Positions 1-5,419 of a stretch of DNA of 7,357 nucleotides are shown here, piece by piece. Source of the DNA: Chloroflexota bacterium (GTDB taxonomy: Bacteria > Chloroflexota > UBA6077). The stretch lies in the NCBI GenBank assembly GCA_021845945.1, contig JAJZRD010000194.1, forward strand, positions 1 to 7,357, written 5' to 3'. Within the stretch, counting starts at the first letter, position 1, and every line of letters begins with the position of its first letter. Position numbers and translations under genes: made by a program. The notes beneath the pieces are model-generated. The model ran no database searches. It was given only the letters and a program-made list of their open reading frames with translations, and had not been told where the DNA came from.

Positions 1-905
1 TCTCCCGCCTCAACCGCGCCCACCCCCAGAAGCACGACGTGTTCATCCTGGACTTCATGAACGACGCCGATGCCATCAGGGAGGCGTTCGAAGACTACTA
101 CCGTACGACGATCCTGGCCGACGAGACCGATCCGGACAAGCTGCACGACCTGAAGGCGGAGCTGGACGGCTACCAGGTGTACTCCGATGCCCAGGTCCAG
201 CAGCTGGTGGAGCTTTACCTGGCGGGCGGAAACCGGGAGAAGCTTGACCCCATCCTCGACACCTGTGTTGGCGTCTACATCCGGGAGCTAGACGAGGACG
301 GCCAGGTGGACTTCAAGGGGAAGGCCAAGGCGTTCCTGCGGACTTACGGCTTCCTCGCCTCGATCCTTCCCTACACCAACGCCGAATGGGAGAAGCTCTC
401 GATCTTCCTGAACTTCCTCGTGCCCAAGCTGCCCGCGCCGGTGGAAGAAGACCTCTCGAAGGGCATCCTGGAGTCCATCGACATGGACTCCTACCGTGTC
501 GAGAAGCAGGCGGCCATGAAGATCCAGCTGCCGGACGAGGACGCCGAGATCGGGCCGGTCCCGACCAGTGGCGGGGGAGCCAAGCCCGAGGCGGAGCTCG
601 ACCGCCTGTCCAACATCCTGAAGACCTTCAACGACCAGTTCGGGAACATCCCCTGGACGGACGCCGACCGGGTCCGGCAGCTGATCACGGAGGAGATCCC
701 CACCAAGGTCGCGGCCGACACGGCCTATCAGAACGCGAAGAAGAACTCCGACAGGCAGAACGCCCGCATCGAGCACGACAAGGCCCTGGCCCGCGTGATG
801 ACGGCCCTGCTCGCCGACGACACCGAGCTCTTCAAGCAGTTCAGCGACAACGAGTCCTTCCGCCGCTGGCTCACCGACGCGGTGTTCGCCCAGACCTACA
901 CGTGA
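1..905 (+). CDS. hsdR: Type I restriction endonuclease, R subunit (HsdR), C-terminal part
   Basis: This is the 3' end of the ATP-dependent translocase/nuclease subunit of a type I restriction-modification enzyme, which works with HsdM and HsdS on unmodified foreign DNA. The gene is cut by the window edge; the first full codon is at 3 and about 300 residues are visible. The visible part opens with SRLNRAHPQK followed by a VFILDF strand and NDADAIREAFEDYY. In HsdR proteins this is helicase motif VI, with its arginines, and the start of the C-terminal helical region. The rest is the charged, mostly helical C-terminal domain that docks on the methyltransferase core, with a low-complexity GPVPTSGGGAKPEAE linker near the middle. 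The nuclease and the other helicase motifs must lie upstream. The stop is TGA at 903-905. The GTG at 39 is an internal valine, not a start. The next gene follows on the same strand after 121 bases. Identification is firm for the family; the recognition sequence cannot be told. Confidence 0.9.
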   Translation, partial: SRLNRAHPQKHDVFILDFMNDADAIREAFEDYYRTTILADETDPDKLHDLKAELDGYQVYSDAQVQQLVELYLAGGNREKLDPILDTCVGVYIRELDEDGQVDFKGKAKAFLRTYGFLASILPYTNAEWEKLSIFLNFLVPKLPAPVEEDLSKGILESIDMDSYRVEKQAAMKIQLPDEDAEIGPVPTSGGGAKPEAELDRLSNILKTFNDQFGNIPWTDADRVRQLITEEIPTKVAADTAYQNAKKNSDRQNARIEHDKALARVMTALLADDTELFKQFSDNESFRRWLTDAVFAQTYT

Positions 906-1012
906 CAGTGCCGAGACGCGATGGCTGGGACTTCGACAACCGTCTGCTCAGTATCTGCACAAACCTGCCACGCACCAGCACCAGGTCCACTCCTGCTAAA
1001 CCGTCGTGAGTT

Positions 1013-1017
1013 GGAGG
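1013..1017 (+). promoter_or_regulatory. Ribosome binding site of the DUF3644-like gene
   Basis: GGAGG ends 9 bases before ATG 1027. It overlaps the coding frame that would be read from GTG 1006, so it favours the ATG as the true start. No convincing promoter is visible in the 121 bases after hsdR, so the gene may be read through from hsdR. Confidence 0.7.
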
Positions 1018-1026
1018 TACTTGGCA

Positions 1027-2364
1027 ATGCGCAAAGTCGGTTCAGACAAGATCCGCAAAGCCTACGGTTTCCTCCGGGAGTCAGAGGTCACAGGAAGCAG
1101 CTTCGCTGTCGAGGATCTTAGCCGTGCTAGTGGCTGGAGCCTTAGTACTGCGAAGGCTTACCTGACCAAGAAGCTTGCGGGTTTCGTCCAACCTTCTGGT
1201 ACATCCTTCACGTGCGCTGGGCTTAGTCGGGTATCCGAGGAGGCCTTCTGCCGGATGTTCTCCCAGAAGACGGCTCTAGCCCGAAATCCCGATCAGCCGC
1301 TACTCGACCCGCAAGTTGAGGGTCTGGTGCACAAGGCACGTGATGCTGCCTTCGCTGCGGTCCAGCATTACAACAACCCGACTTCCGTGTTTCGCAGCGG
1401 CAACTACATCGTCTTGATGACTATTGCGTACACGGCGCTTTTCCACGCTATCTTCACTCGCGATGGGCAGGACCTCATAGCCCGAGACAAGAACGAGCTT
1501 CCCAAGCTAATACGCGATGAGCCGATGCTCTTGAGTGCTCTAGATTGCGCTAAGAAGTACGACCCCAACCCGAAGTCGCCCATGGTAAAGAACTTGGAAT
1601 TCATGGCCCCGATCCGCGACAAGATCGAGCATCGTTTCATGCCAATGTTGGATGCTGAGATCGCCGGGCATTGCCAGTCGATGCTGATGAACTTTGAAGA
1701 GATACTCGTAAAGAAGTTTACTCCGTACTACTCGCTCAATACATCTCTGAGTCTCGCACTCCAGTTCTCGTGCGTCCGATCTCCCCAGACTGTGGCGGCC
1801 TTGAAGAGGTTTCAGAGCGCCGAGTACGAGGAAATCAAGGCATACGTCGACTGCTTTCACGCGCAACTGCCTGGAGAAGTCGCGGGTGATCCCAAGTTCG
1901 AGTTTCGAGTGTTCCTGGTTCCGAAGCCCGCACGCAGCGCTCGGCAAGGAGACATCGCCATCGAGTTCGTATCTTTGGCTGATGTTCCACCTGAACTCCG
2001 AGAGGATCTTCAGAGACGGATCGTTGCCATCAAGCCTGAGAAGGTAATCGTGGAGACTCACGCCTTCTTCAACATGACCATCGGGGATCTTGCCGAGGCA
2101 TTCGGCTATTCCATGTGGCGGACAAAGGCGATGATCGAGGAACTGAAGCTTCATGATGACAGGGACTGCTACCGAGTAATGGAGTTCAAGAAGAAGCCCT
2201 ATGCCATGTACAGCGCTGTCGCCCTGGATCGACTAAAAGAGGCCGTGGAGAACGGCATGGACGTCGATAGAGTGTGGAGACGGCGACGAAGAGAAATATG
2301 GCCCAGAAGTAGGGGCGCGACGAAGTCGAAAACCGGAGCCAGCAGGTCCCCAAGGAGAAGGTAG
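1027..2364 (+). CDS. DUF3644-like protein with a HEPN-type R-x4-H motif and two HTH-like segments, defence-associated
   Basis: A 445-residue protein of unknown function. Seen: an N-terminal winged-helix-like segment (residues about 26-50, FAVEDLSRASGWSLSTAKAY); a helical core with NNPTSVFRSGNYIVLMTIAY (115-134), which matches my memory of DUF3644 proteins (N-P-T, R, then a hydrophobic helix); IRDKIEHRF (196-204), where R197 and H202 form an R-x4-H motif as in HEPN RNases; a more beta-like region (about 290-345); a second HTH-like stretch (351-372, TIGDLAEAFGYSMWRTKAMI); and a strongly basic tail (RRRRR at 418-422, SPRRR at the end). There is no signal peptide or membrane segment. The start is ATG 1027 because GGAGG lies 9 bases upstream; a GTG at 1006 in the same frame lies upstream of that GGAGG and would add seven residues. 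The gene directly follows hsdR, and its codon use is less GC-rich than that of all other genes here, which suggests transfer. Known: DUF3644 proteins occur near restriction systems. Inferred: an RNase-type toxin or nucleic-acid sensor. The family assignment is from memory of motifs, not a search. Confidence 0.72.
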   Translation: MRKVGSDKIRKAYGFLRESEVTGSSFAVEDLSRASGWSLSTAKAYLTKKLAGFVQPSGTSFTCAGLSRVSEEAFCRMFSQKTALARNPDQPLLDPQVEGLVHKARDAAFAAVQHYNNPTSVFRSGNYIVLMTIAYTALFHAIFTRDGQDLIARDKNELPKLIRDEPMLLSALDCAKKYDPNPKSPMVKNLEFMAPIRDKIEHRFMPMLDAEIAGHCQSMLMNFEEILVKKFTPYYSLNTSLSLALQFSCVRSPQTVAALKRFQSAEYEEIKAYVDCFHAQLPGEVAGDPKFEFRVFLVPKPARSARQGDIAIEFVSLADVPPELREDLQRRIVAIKPEKVIVETHAFFNMTIGDLAEAFGYSMWRTKAMIEELKLHDDRDCYRVMEFKKKPYAMYSAVALDRLKEAVENGMDVDRVWRRRRREIWPRSRGATKSKTGASRSPRRR

Positions 2365-2483
2365 AAGCAGGTCAGGTGGCTGATGGCCTGCGAGTAACCG
2401 GGGGGTCAGCTTACGGATGTCGGCAAGAATCAGTTGACGACGTAGAATTTCCCGGCGGCTGGCCCCCCGCATTCGAACGAGAA

Positions 2484-2548
2484 GCCCGCAGAATTGCATC
2501 GGTTTACGCAGTTCTCAACTGCTATCCCACCGCCAAAGTTCTGCGGGC
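2484..2548. repeat. Nested imperfect hairpin with a 10-bp perfect outer stem
   Basis: GCCCGCAGAA (2484-2493) is perfectly complementary to TTCTGCGGGC (2539-2548). Inside it, CGGT (2500-2503) pairs with ACCG (2529-2532), and GCAGTT (2508-2513) pairs with AACTGC (2517-2522) across a three-base CTC loop. All three stems are nested and compatible, giving one long imperfect hairpin. There is no U-tract on either side. It does not carry the RYYYAAC/GTTRRRY core sites of an integron attC. The function is unknown. Confidence 0.65.
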
Positions 2549-2554
2549 CTATTA

Positions 2555-2602
2555 TGTACAAAGATTCGCGCAAACGTTCAGAGATTCCCGCGAACTCGTA
2601 CA
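2555..2602. repeat. Two-step inverted repeat
   Basis: TGTAC (2555-2559) pairs with GTACA (2598-2602), and inside it TTCGCG (2565-2570) pairs with CGCGAA (2589-2594), with a 5-by-3 internal loop and an 18-base apical loop. The stems are short and each alone could be chance. It is listed because it sits directly between two other folded segments. Confidence 0.35.
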
Positions 2603-2603
2603 A

Positions 2604-2697
2604 GACTATACGCCTTTTTCCAGAGACAGCAGCCAATCGTTGGCTCTATGGAACTGCCAACCTATCCTTTCATATTGGCCAGAGTATGCCTATAGTC
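2604..2697. repeat. Enclosing stem with alternating GCCAA/TTGGC arms
   Basis: GACTATA (2604-2610) pairs with TATAGTC (2691-2697). Enclosed are AGCCAA-TCG-TTGGCT (2631-2645), a 6-bp hairpin that can be extended by TTCCA (2618-2622) with TGGAA (2649-2653), and two further arms, GCCAA (2656-2660) and TTGGC (2675-2679). The four arms can pair 1:2 and 3:4, or 2:3, so alternative folds are possible. No leader peptide or downstream gene is evident that this could regulate. Confidence 0.4.
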
Positions 2698-2732
2698 GCA
2701 AAGCAGCCTACCAGCAGGCCGTTTCACAAGGG

Positions 2733-2803
2733 CTGCCGGGCCAGGATTCGAACCTGGGTAACGGGATCCAAAGTCCCGAGTCCTACCGCTAGACGACCCG
2801 GCA
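2733..2803 (-). tRNA. tRNA-Gln (anticodon UUG)
   Basis: A complete 71-base cloverleaf can be folded on the - strand. The acceptor stem TGCCGGG/CCCGGCA has seven perfect pairs. The D arm is GTCT/GGAC around AGCGGTA. The anticodon stem CGGGA/TCCCG holds the loop CTTTGGA, whose anticodon TTG reads CAA (and CAG by wobble). The T arm is CCAGG/CCTGG around TTCGAAT. The discriminator base is G at 2733. The CCA end is not encoded in full (CCC follows). The gene reads in the same direction as the M24-like gene, whose stop lies 82 bases upstream. Its 3' end points at the accessory DNA on the left, the usual side for integrated islands. Confidence 0.95.
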
Positions 2804-2856
2804 ATGGGCGGGAATACGGGGAGAACACCCACACTCGGGCGCCCTCCTCACGTCTC

Positions 2857-2862
2857 ATTTTA
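2857..2862 (-). promoter_or_regulatory. Possible -10 element for tRNA-Gln
   Basis: TAAAAT on the - strand lies about 55 bases upstream of the tRNA 5' end, in an otherwise GC-rich gap. No good -35 element is found at 16-19 bases, so this is only a weak candidate; the tRNA could also be read through from the M24-like gene. Confidence 0.25.
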
Positions 2863-2885
2863 CCATGGGCCGAGCCGTCGCGTCT

Positions 2886-4112
2886 TCACGCCGCCTTGCC
2901 GGCCACGGTGCGCCTGCGCCCGCAGATGGCCCAGTCCAGCTCCTTCTCCAGGGGGGTGAGCTGCTCCGGGGCCCCCTCCGTCACCAGGACGTCGTCGTTG
3001 ATGCGGAGGCCGAACTCCTTCATGTAGACGGCAGGCTCCGCGTTGTGGACCATTCCGGCCTGCAGAAGGTCGAGGGAGACCGGGTGCAGACGGGGGGGTC
3101 GGTCGTGGGCGGTAGCCTGGAAGCCCACCCCGTGGCCGAGGCCGTGGCGGAAGGCGTCGCCGTATCCCCGCCGGGTCAGCACCGTCCGAGCCGCGATGTC
3201 CACCCCGGCGGCCTGCACTCCGGCCCGCTCCACCTGCCGGGCCCGCTCCATGGCCTCCAGGCAGGCCTCGTAGGCGGCCCGCTGCTCCGCGTTGGGCTCG
3301 CCCACGAAGAAGGTGCGGGTGATCTCGGCCCAGAAGCCGTCCAGGTACACCTCCAGGTCAACGAGCACCTGCTCGCCCCGATTGATCTTCCTCCCCGAGG
3401 TGTAGCTGAAGGGCCGGTAGGCCGTCTCGGCACGGGGGCCCGATAGGATGTGGGGGTAGGGCATCACCCTCCGCACCGGCTCCATCCGGTGACCCGTCGC
3501 GAGCACGGCGTCGCTCACGATACCGGCCACGTCGCACTCCCGAACGCCGGACCGGATCGCCCATCTCGCGGCCACGATCCCCTGGGCCGCCACCAGGTTG
3601 GCCAGCCGCACCAGGTCCACCTCCCGCTCCGTCAGCACCGCCTCCAGCTCCTCCAGATCCCGGTCGGCCGCTCTCCACTCGGCATCGCCGAAGGCATCCT
3701 GAAAGAGCTGGAGAGTGCCCGGCGAGGTCACCGCGAACTGAGTGTAGCTGGCTGGGACCTCGCCGAACTGGTGCTCGTACCCGATCACCCCGCCCAGCAG
3801 ATCCCTCTCCCGGGCCAGCTGGGACAGGATCGGCTCCACCACGTCGGGTACCGTCGACAGCCGGTGGAGGGTCTCGGCGGTGAAGGTCCGTACGTCCCTC
3901 ACCCATCCCCGGCGAGCCAACTCCTCTTCGGACTCCGGCACGACCAGGGCAGGCTCTCCCTCCAGGGGGAAGAGCGCAAAGGAGTTGCCGGTCACCGGAG
4001 GGTAGCCGGTGAGCATCAGGACGTTGTGGGGGAGGCGGCAAAGGAGGGCGTCCAGCCCCGAGGTGCGCATCTGGCGAAGCACCCGATTCACCCGCTGCCG
4101 ATCGACTTCCAT
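2886..4112 (-). CDS. M24 family (Xaa-Pro aminopeptidase/prolidase/creatinase fold) protein with altered metal ligands
   Basis: A 408-residue cytoplasmic protein with the two-domain layout of M24 'pita-bread' enzymes: a creatinase/prolidase-type N-terminal domain (about residues 5-150) and the catalytic domain (about 165-390). The usual five metal ligands are Asp, Asp, His, Glu, Glu. Here D252 (VLVDLEVY), H327 (HGLGHGVG) and E359 (NAEPAVY) are kept, as is the accessory H336 (AHD). The second Asp is E263 (WAEITRTF instead of DITRTF), and the last Glu is N372 (RINDDVLV instead of RIEDDVLV). Ordinary Xaa-Pro dipeptidases keep all five. Known: creatinase shares the fold but works without metal. 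Inferred: either a one-metal or metal-free hydrolase, or a changed substrate. ATG 4112 has GAGGTG at 4118-4123, five bases upstream. The gene follows hsp20 in the same direction, with an 18-bp hairpin between. The family is secure; the substrate is not. Confidence 0.88.
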   Translation of the reverse strand: MEVDRQRVNRVLRQMRTSGLDALLCRLPHNVLMLTGYPPVTGNSFALFPLEGEPALVVPESEEELARRGWVRDVRTFTAETLHRLSTVPDVVEPILSQLARERDLLGGVIGYEHQFGEVPASYTQFAVTSPGTLQLFQDAFGDAEWRAADRDLEELEAVLTEREVDLVRLANLVAAQGIVAARWAIRSGVRECDVAGIVSDAVLATGHRMEPVRRVMPYPHILSGPRAETAYRPFSYTSGRKINRGEQVLVDLEVYLDGFWAEITRTFFVGEPNAEQRAAYEACLEAMERARQVERAGVQAAGVDIAARTVLTRRGYGDAFRHGLGHGVGFQATAHDRPPRLHPVSLDLLQAGMVHNAEPAVYMKEFGLRINDDVLVTEGAPEQLTPLEKELDWAICGRRRTVAGKAA

Positions 4113-4117
4113 GGTTG

Positions 4118-4123
4118 CACCTC
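4118..4123 (-). promoter_or_regulatory. Ribosome binding site of the M24-like gene
   Basis: GAGGTG on the - strand, five bases before ATG 4112. It lies only four bases after the foot of the 18-bp hairpin, so folding of that hairpin could affect ribosome access. Confidence 0.65.
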
Positions 4124-4127
4124 AAGG

Positions 4128-4166
4128 CGGGCAGGGTATGCATGCGGCGCATGCATACCCTGCCCG
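4128..4166. repeat. 18-bp perfect hairpin between hsp20 and the M24-like gene
   Basis: Bases 4128-4145 are perfectly complementary to 4149-4166, with a three-base GGC loop. The arms contain ATGCAT and GCATGC. The hairpin starts eight bases after the hsp20 stop codon on the - strand and ends just before the M24 ribosome binding site. There is no T-run after it in either direction, so it is not a classical intrinsic terminator. It may act as a U-less terminator, an mRNA-stabilising 3' end for hsp20, an operator, or a structure limiting M24 translation. Confidence 0.9.
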
Positions 4167-4173
4167 TGCGCCG

Positions 4174-4677
4174 TCATCTGGGCTGCTGTCCGCCCTGCTG
4201 CTGGCTGACCCCGATCTGCTGGGATTGCCCTGCCCCCGATTGCACCTTGATCCGCTTGGGCATGGCCTCCGCCGACTTGGGCAGTCTGAGGTAGAGCATC
4301 CCGTTCTCGAACCGCGCGTCGGCCCGATCCGCCGACACCGGGAAGGGGAGCGAGACGGTGCGGGTGAACTGGCCGTAGTCCAGCTCGCGGAAGTACCAGT
4401 TCCACTTGGCGGCGTCCTCCTTCTCCGCCTCACTGTGGATGGTCGCCCGGATGGTCAGGGTGTCGCTGGTCACGCTGATGTCGACGTCCTCGGGCCTGGC
4501 GCCGGGGACCGCCGCCATCACCATCAACTCGTCCTGCCGCTCGAACATGTCGATGGGGAGGGCTGTAGCCGCCATCCGGGTCATCCCGCCCCGGCCAAAG
4601 GCCTCATCGAACATCCTGTCGATGGCATCCCGCAAGGTCACCAATCGCGTGAAGGGCTCGTACCTGCTGATCGTCAT
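4174..4677 (-). CDS. Small heat shock protein, Hsp20/alpha-crystallin family
   Basis: A 167-residue ATP-independent holdase chaperone that binds unfolding proteins in large oligomers in the cytoplasm. The N-terminal arm (1-40, with RYEPF and LRDAIDRMFDEAF) is typical. The alpha-crystallin domain spans about 41-146, from PIDMFERQDELMVMAAVPG to the conserved NGMLYLRLPK (125-134; family consensus G-x-L-x-L-x-L-P-K). The C-terminal tail is rich in Gln and holds an I-x-V motif (IGV, 155-157) that normally docks on a neighbouring subunit. ATG 4677 is chosen because family members begin just before the RY-x-PF segment; the open frame continues upstream without resemblance. GAGAGGA sits almost against the start, and GGGAGG lies 12 bases away. 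No CIRCE or HAIR heat-shock operator was found upstream by eye. The M24-like gene follows in the same direction after 61 bases that hold the hairpin. Confidence 0.93.
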   Translation of the reverse strand: MTISRYEPFTRLVTLRDAIDRMFDEAFGRGGMTRMAATALPIDMFERQDELMVMAAVPGARPEDVDISVTSDTLTIRATIHSEAEKEDAAKWNWYFRELDYGQFTRTVSLPFPVSADRADARFENGMLYLRLPKSAEAMPKRIKVQSGAGQSQQIGVSQQQGGQQPR

Positions 4678-4890
4678 GTCCTCTCTTAGCCTCCCAACCT
4701 GTGCTAGTAAAGCTGCGGCCCAAGCCGCTCGAAGTGGGCACGAATCACGGAAGTCCGAACAACCTCCCGGCAGCCCTTTCCCCCGCAAGATCGATACCGA
4801 CTATGACTTTTGTTACCTGGCATCCTCTGGCTTTGCCGGCATCTTGCCCCGACATCAGAGCGGGCGCCGGAGCAGAAAGTCCCGGCACGG

Positions 4891-4913
4891 CCCTTGCGGT
4901 ACTACCACAAGGG
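4891..4913. repeat. Short hairpin upstream of the PDH operon
   Basis: CCCTTG (4891-4896) pairs with CAAGGG (4908-4913). After one C/A mismatch, GGT (4898-4900) pairs with ACC (4904-4906) around an ACT loop. It lies about 85 bases ahead of ATG 4997. It could be an operator for a dimeric regulator or a 5' leader structure; no T-run follows. Confidence 0.35.
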
Positions 4914-4985
4914 TCGCGACGCTGCTAGCTACAACCCTACTCCATCGACCAGCATGCACTTCACGCCACCCTTACACCAGGATGT

Positions 4986-4990
4986 GGAGG
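4986..4990 (+). promoter_or_regulatory. Ribosome binding site of the 136-residue gene
   Basis: GGAGG is followed by six bases and then ATG 4997. It fixes the start inside a much longer open frame that begins far upstream within the hsp20 antisense region. Confidence 0.75.
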
Positions 4991-4996
4991 ATCCCG

Positions 4997-5407
4997 ATGT
5001 CACACATCGAAATCGATCGAACCGTGCAGATGATGACGTCCAACCTTACGGAGTTGCTGAAGGGTCACGGCTTCCAGATAGTCACCGAGGATAAGGCGCT
5101 GTTTCCCTACTTCACCCCCGGCGTCGCGGCGTTCAACTCGGGGCGGCTGCTGGTCTTTGGCCTCCGGGTGTTTCCGGGCGTAGGGGAGTTCCAGCAGGAG
5201 GTCGGCTCCATTCAGAGCTACTTCAAGGACGCCGTCGAGACGAACACTCCGGAATCCGATCCGCGAGTCCAATTCATCGAGAAGGTGGCCCTGGTGCTGG
5301 CACCCGAGACCATCGAGGATATAGCTCCGGCCGGCGACATCCACTGGATCGGCCTGGGGAACCCGTCGGAGTTGGCGGAGAAAGTGCGCCGCGAGCTGGC
5401 GCTGTAG
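4997..5407 (+). CDS. Unrecognised 136-residue protein, first gene of the PDH operon
   Basis: I do not recognise this family. The protein starts MSHIEIDRTVQMMTSNLTEL and reads as a small soluble alpha/beta protein: an N-terminal helix (about 8-23), strands around FQIVTED and LLVFGLRVFP, a helix QEVGSIQSYFKDAV, a strand VALVLAPE, and a final helix ELAEKVRRELAL. There is no signal peptide, membrane segment, cysteine or obvious cofactor motif. The start is supported by a strong ribosome binding site. The stop is 12 bases before the E1 alpha ATG, so it is almost certainly co-transcribed with the pyruvate dehydrogenase genes and could be an accessory or regulatory factor for them; that role is inference from position only. 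Coding quality (typical GC-rich codon use, good start) makes it a real gene. Confidence 0.8.
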   Translation: MSHIEIDRTVQMMTSNLTELLKGHGFQIVTEDKALFPYFTPGVAAFNSGRLLVFGLRVFPGVGEFQQEVGSIQSYFKDAVETNTPESDPRVQFIEKVALVLAPETIEDIAPAGDIHWIGLGNPSELAEKVRRELAL

Positions 5408-5419
5408 TGTGGATCGAAG

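Larger units (their letters stand above)
2365..2732. other. Palindrome-rich non-coding interval between the DUF3644-like gene and tRNA-Gln
   Basis: About 370 bases without a credible gene and with lower GC than the chromosome-like genes to the right. Open frames here are short, start at rare codons or run straight through the tRNA. The right two thirds is full of inverted repeats: 2484-2548, 2555-2602 and 2604-2697, each described separately or in the findings. No T-run follows any of the stems in a way that would make a classical terminator. It could hold a small structured RNA, a decayed mobile-element end, or the boundary of an island at the tRNA; the sequence alone does not decide. Confidence 0.55.
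4678..4996. other. Divergent intergenic region between hsp20 and the 136-residue gene
   Basis: This 319-base gap must hold promoters for both sides, because hsp20 reads left and the unknown/PDH operon reads right. I see no clear -35/-10 pair on either strand, no CIRCE repeat (TTAGCACTC-N9-GAGTGCTAA) and no HAIR repeat (CTTGAGT-N7-ACTCAAG). It contains one compact hairpin at 4891-4913. Open frames crossing it are extensions of the flanking genes or shadows. Confidence 0.5.

Noticed and set aside
288..1009. Long frames overlapping hsdR (- strand 288-776, + strand 386-1009)
   Set aside because: They are GC-driven shadow frames rich in Arg, Gly and Pro inside a confidently identified gene.
2484..2548. 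Integron attC site or intrinsic terminator
   Set aside because: The core sites RYYYAAC and GTTRRRY are absent, and no T-run follows the stem on either strand.
2430..2636. A 68-residue - strand open frame in the palindromic gap (ends GGPAAGKFYVVN)
   Set aside because: It begins at TTG without a ribosome binding site, matches no family I know, and is made of the arms of the inverted repeats. It could be a protein remnant, but nothing supports it.
2376..3027. Two overlapping + strand open frames of 138 and 177 residues crossing the tRNA-Gln gene
   Set aside because: Both translate the antisense of the tRNA (for example RIRTWVTGSKVPS), a well-known source of false proteins, and they continue into the antisense of the M24 gene without any family resemblance.
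2865..4208. Long + strand frames opposite the M24 gene
   Set aside because: They are antisense shadows of the M24 gene with low-complexity Pro/Gly/Arg/His composition; the - strand frame has the clear family motifs.
4678..4996. Heat-shock operators CIRCE or HAIR upstream of hsp20
   Set aside because: Looked for TTAGCACTC/GAGTGCTAA and CTTGAGT/ACTCAAG; no match close enough to claim was seen.
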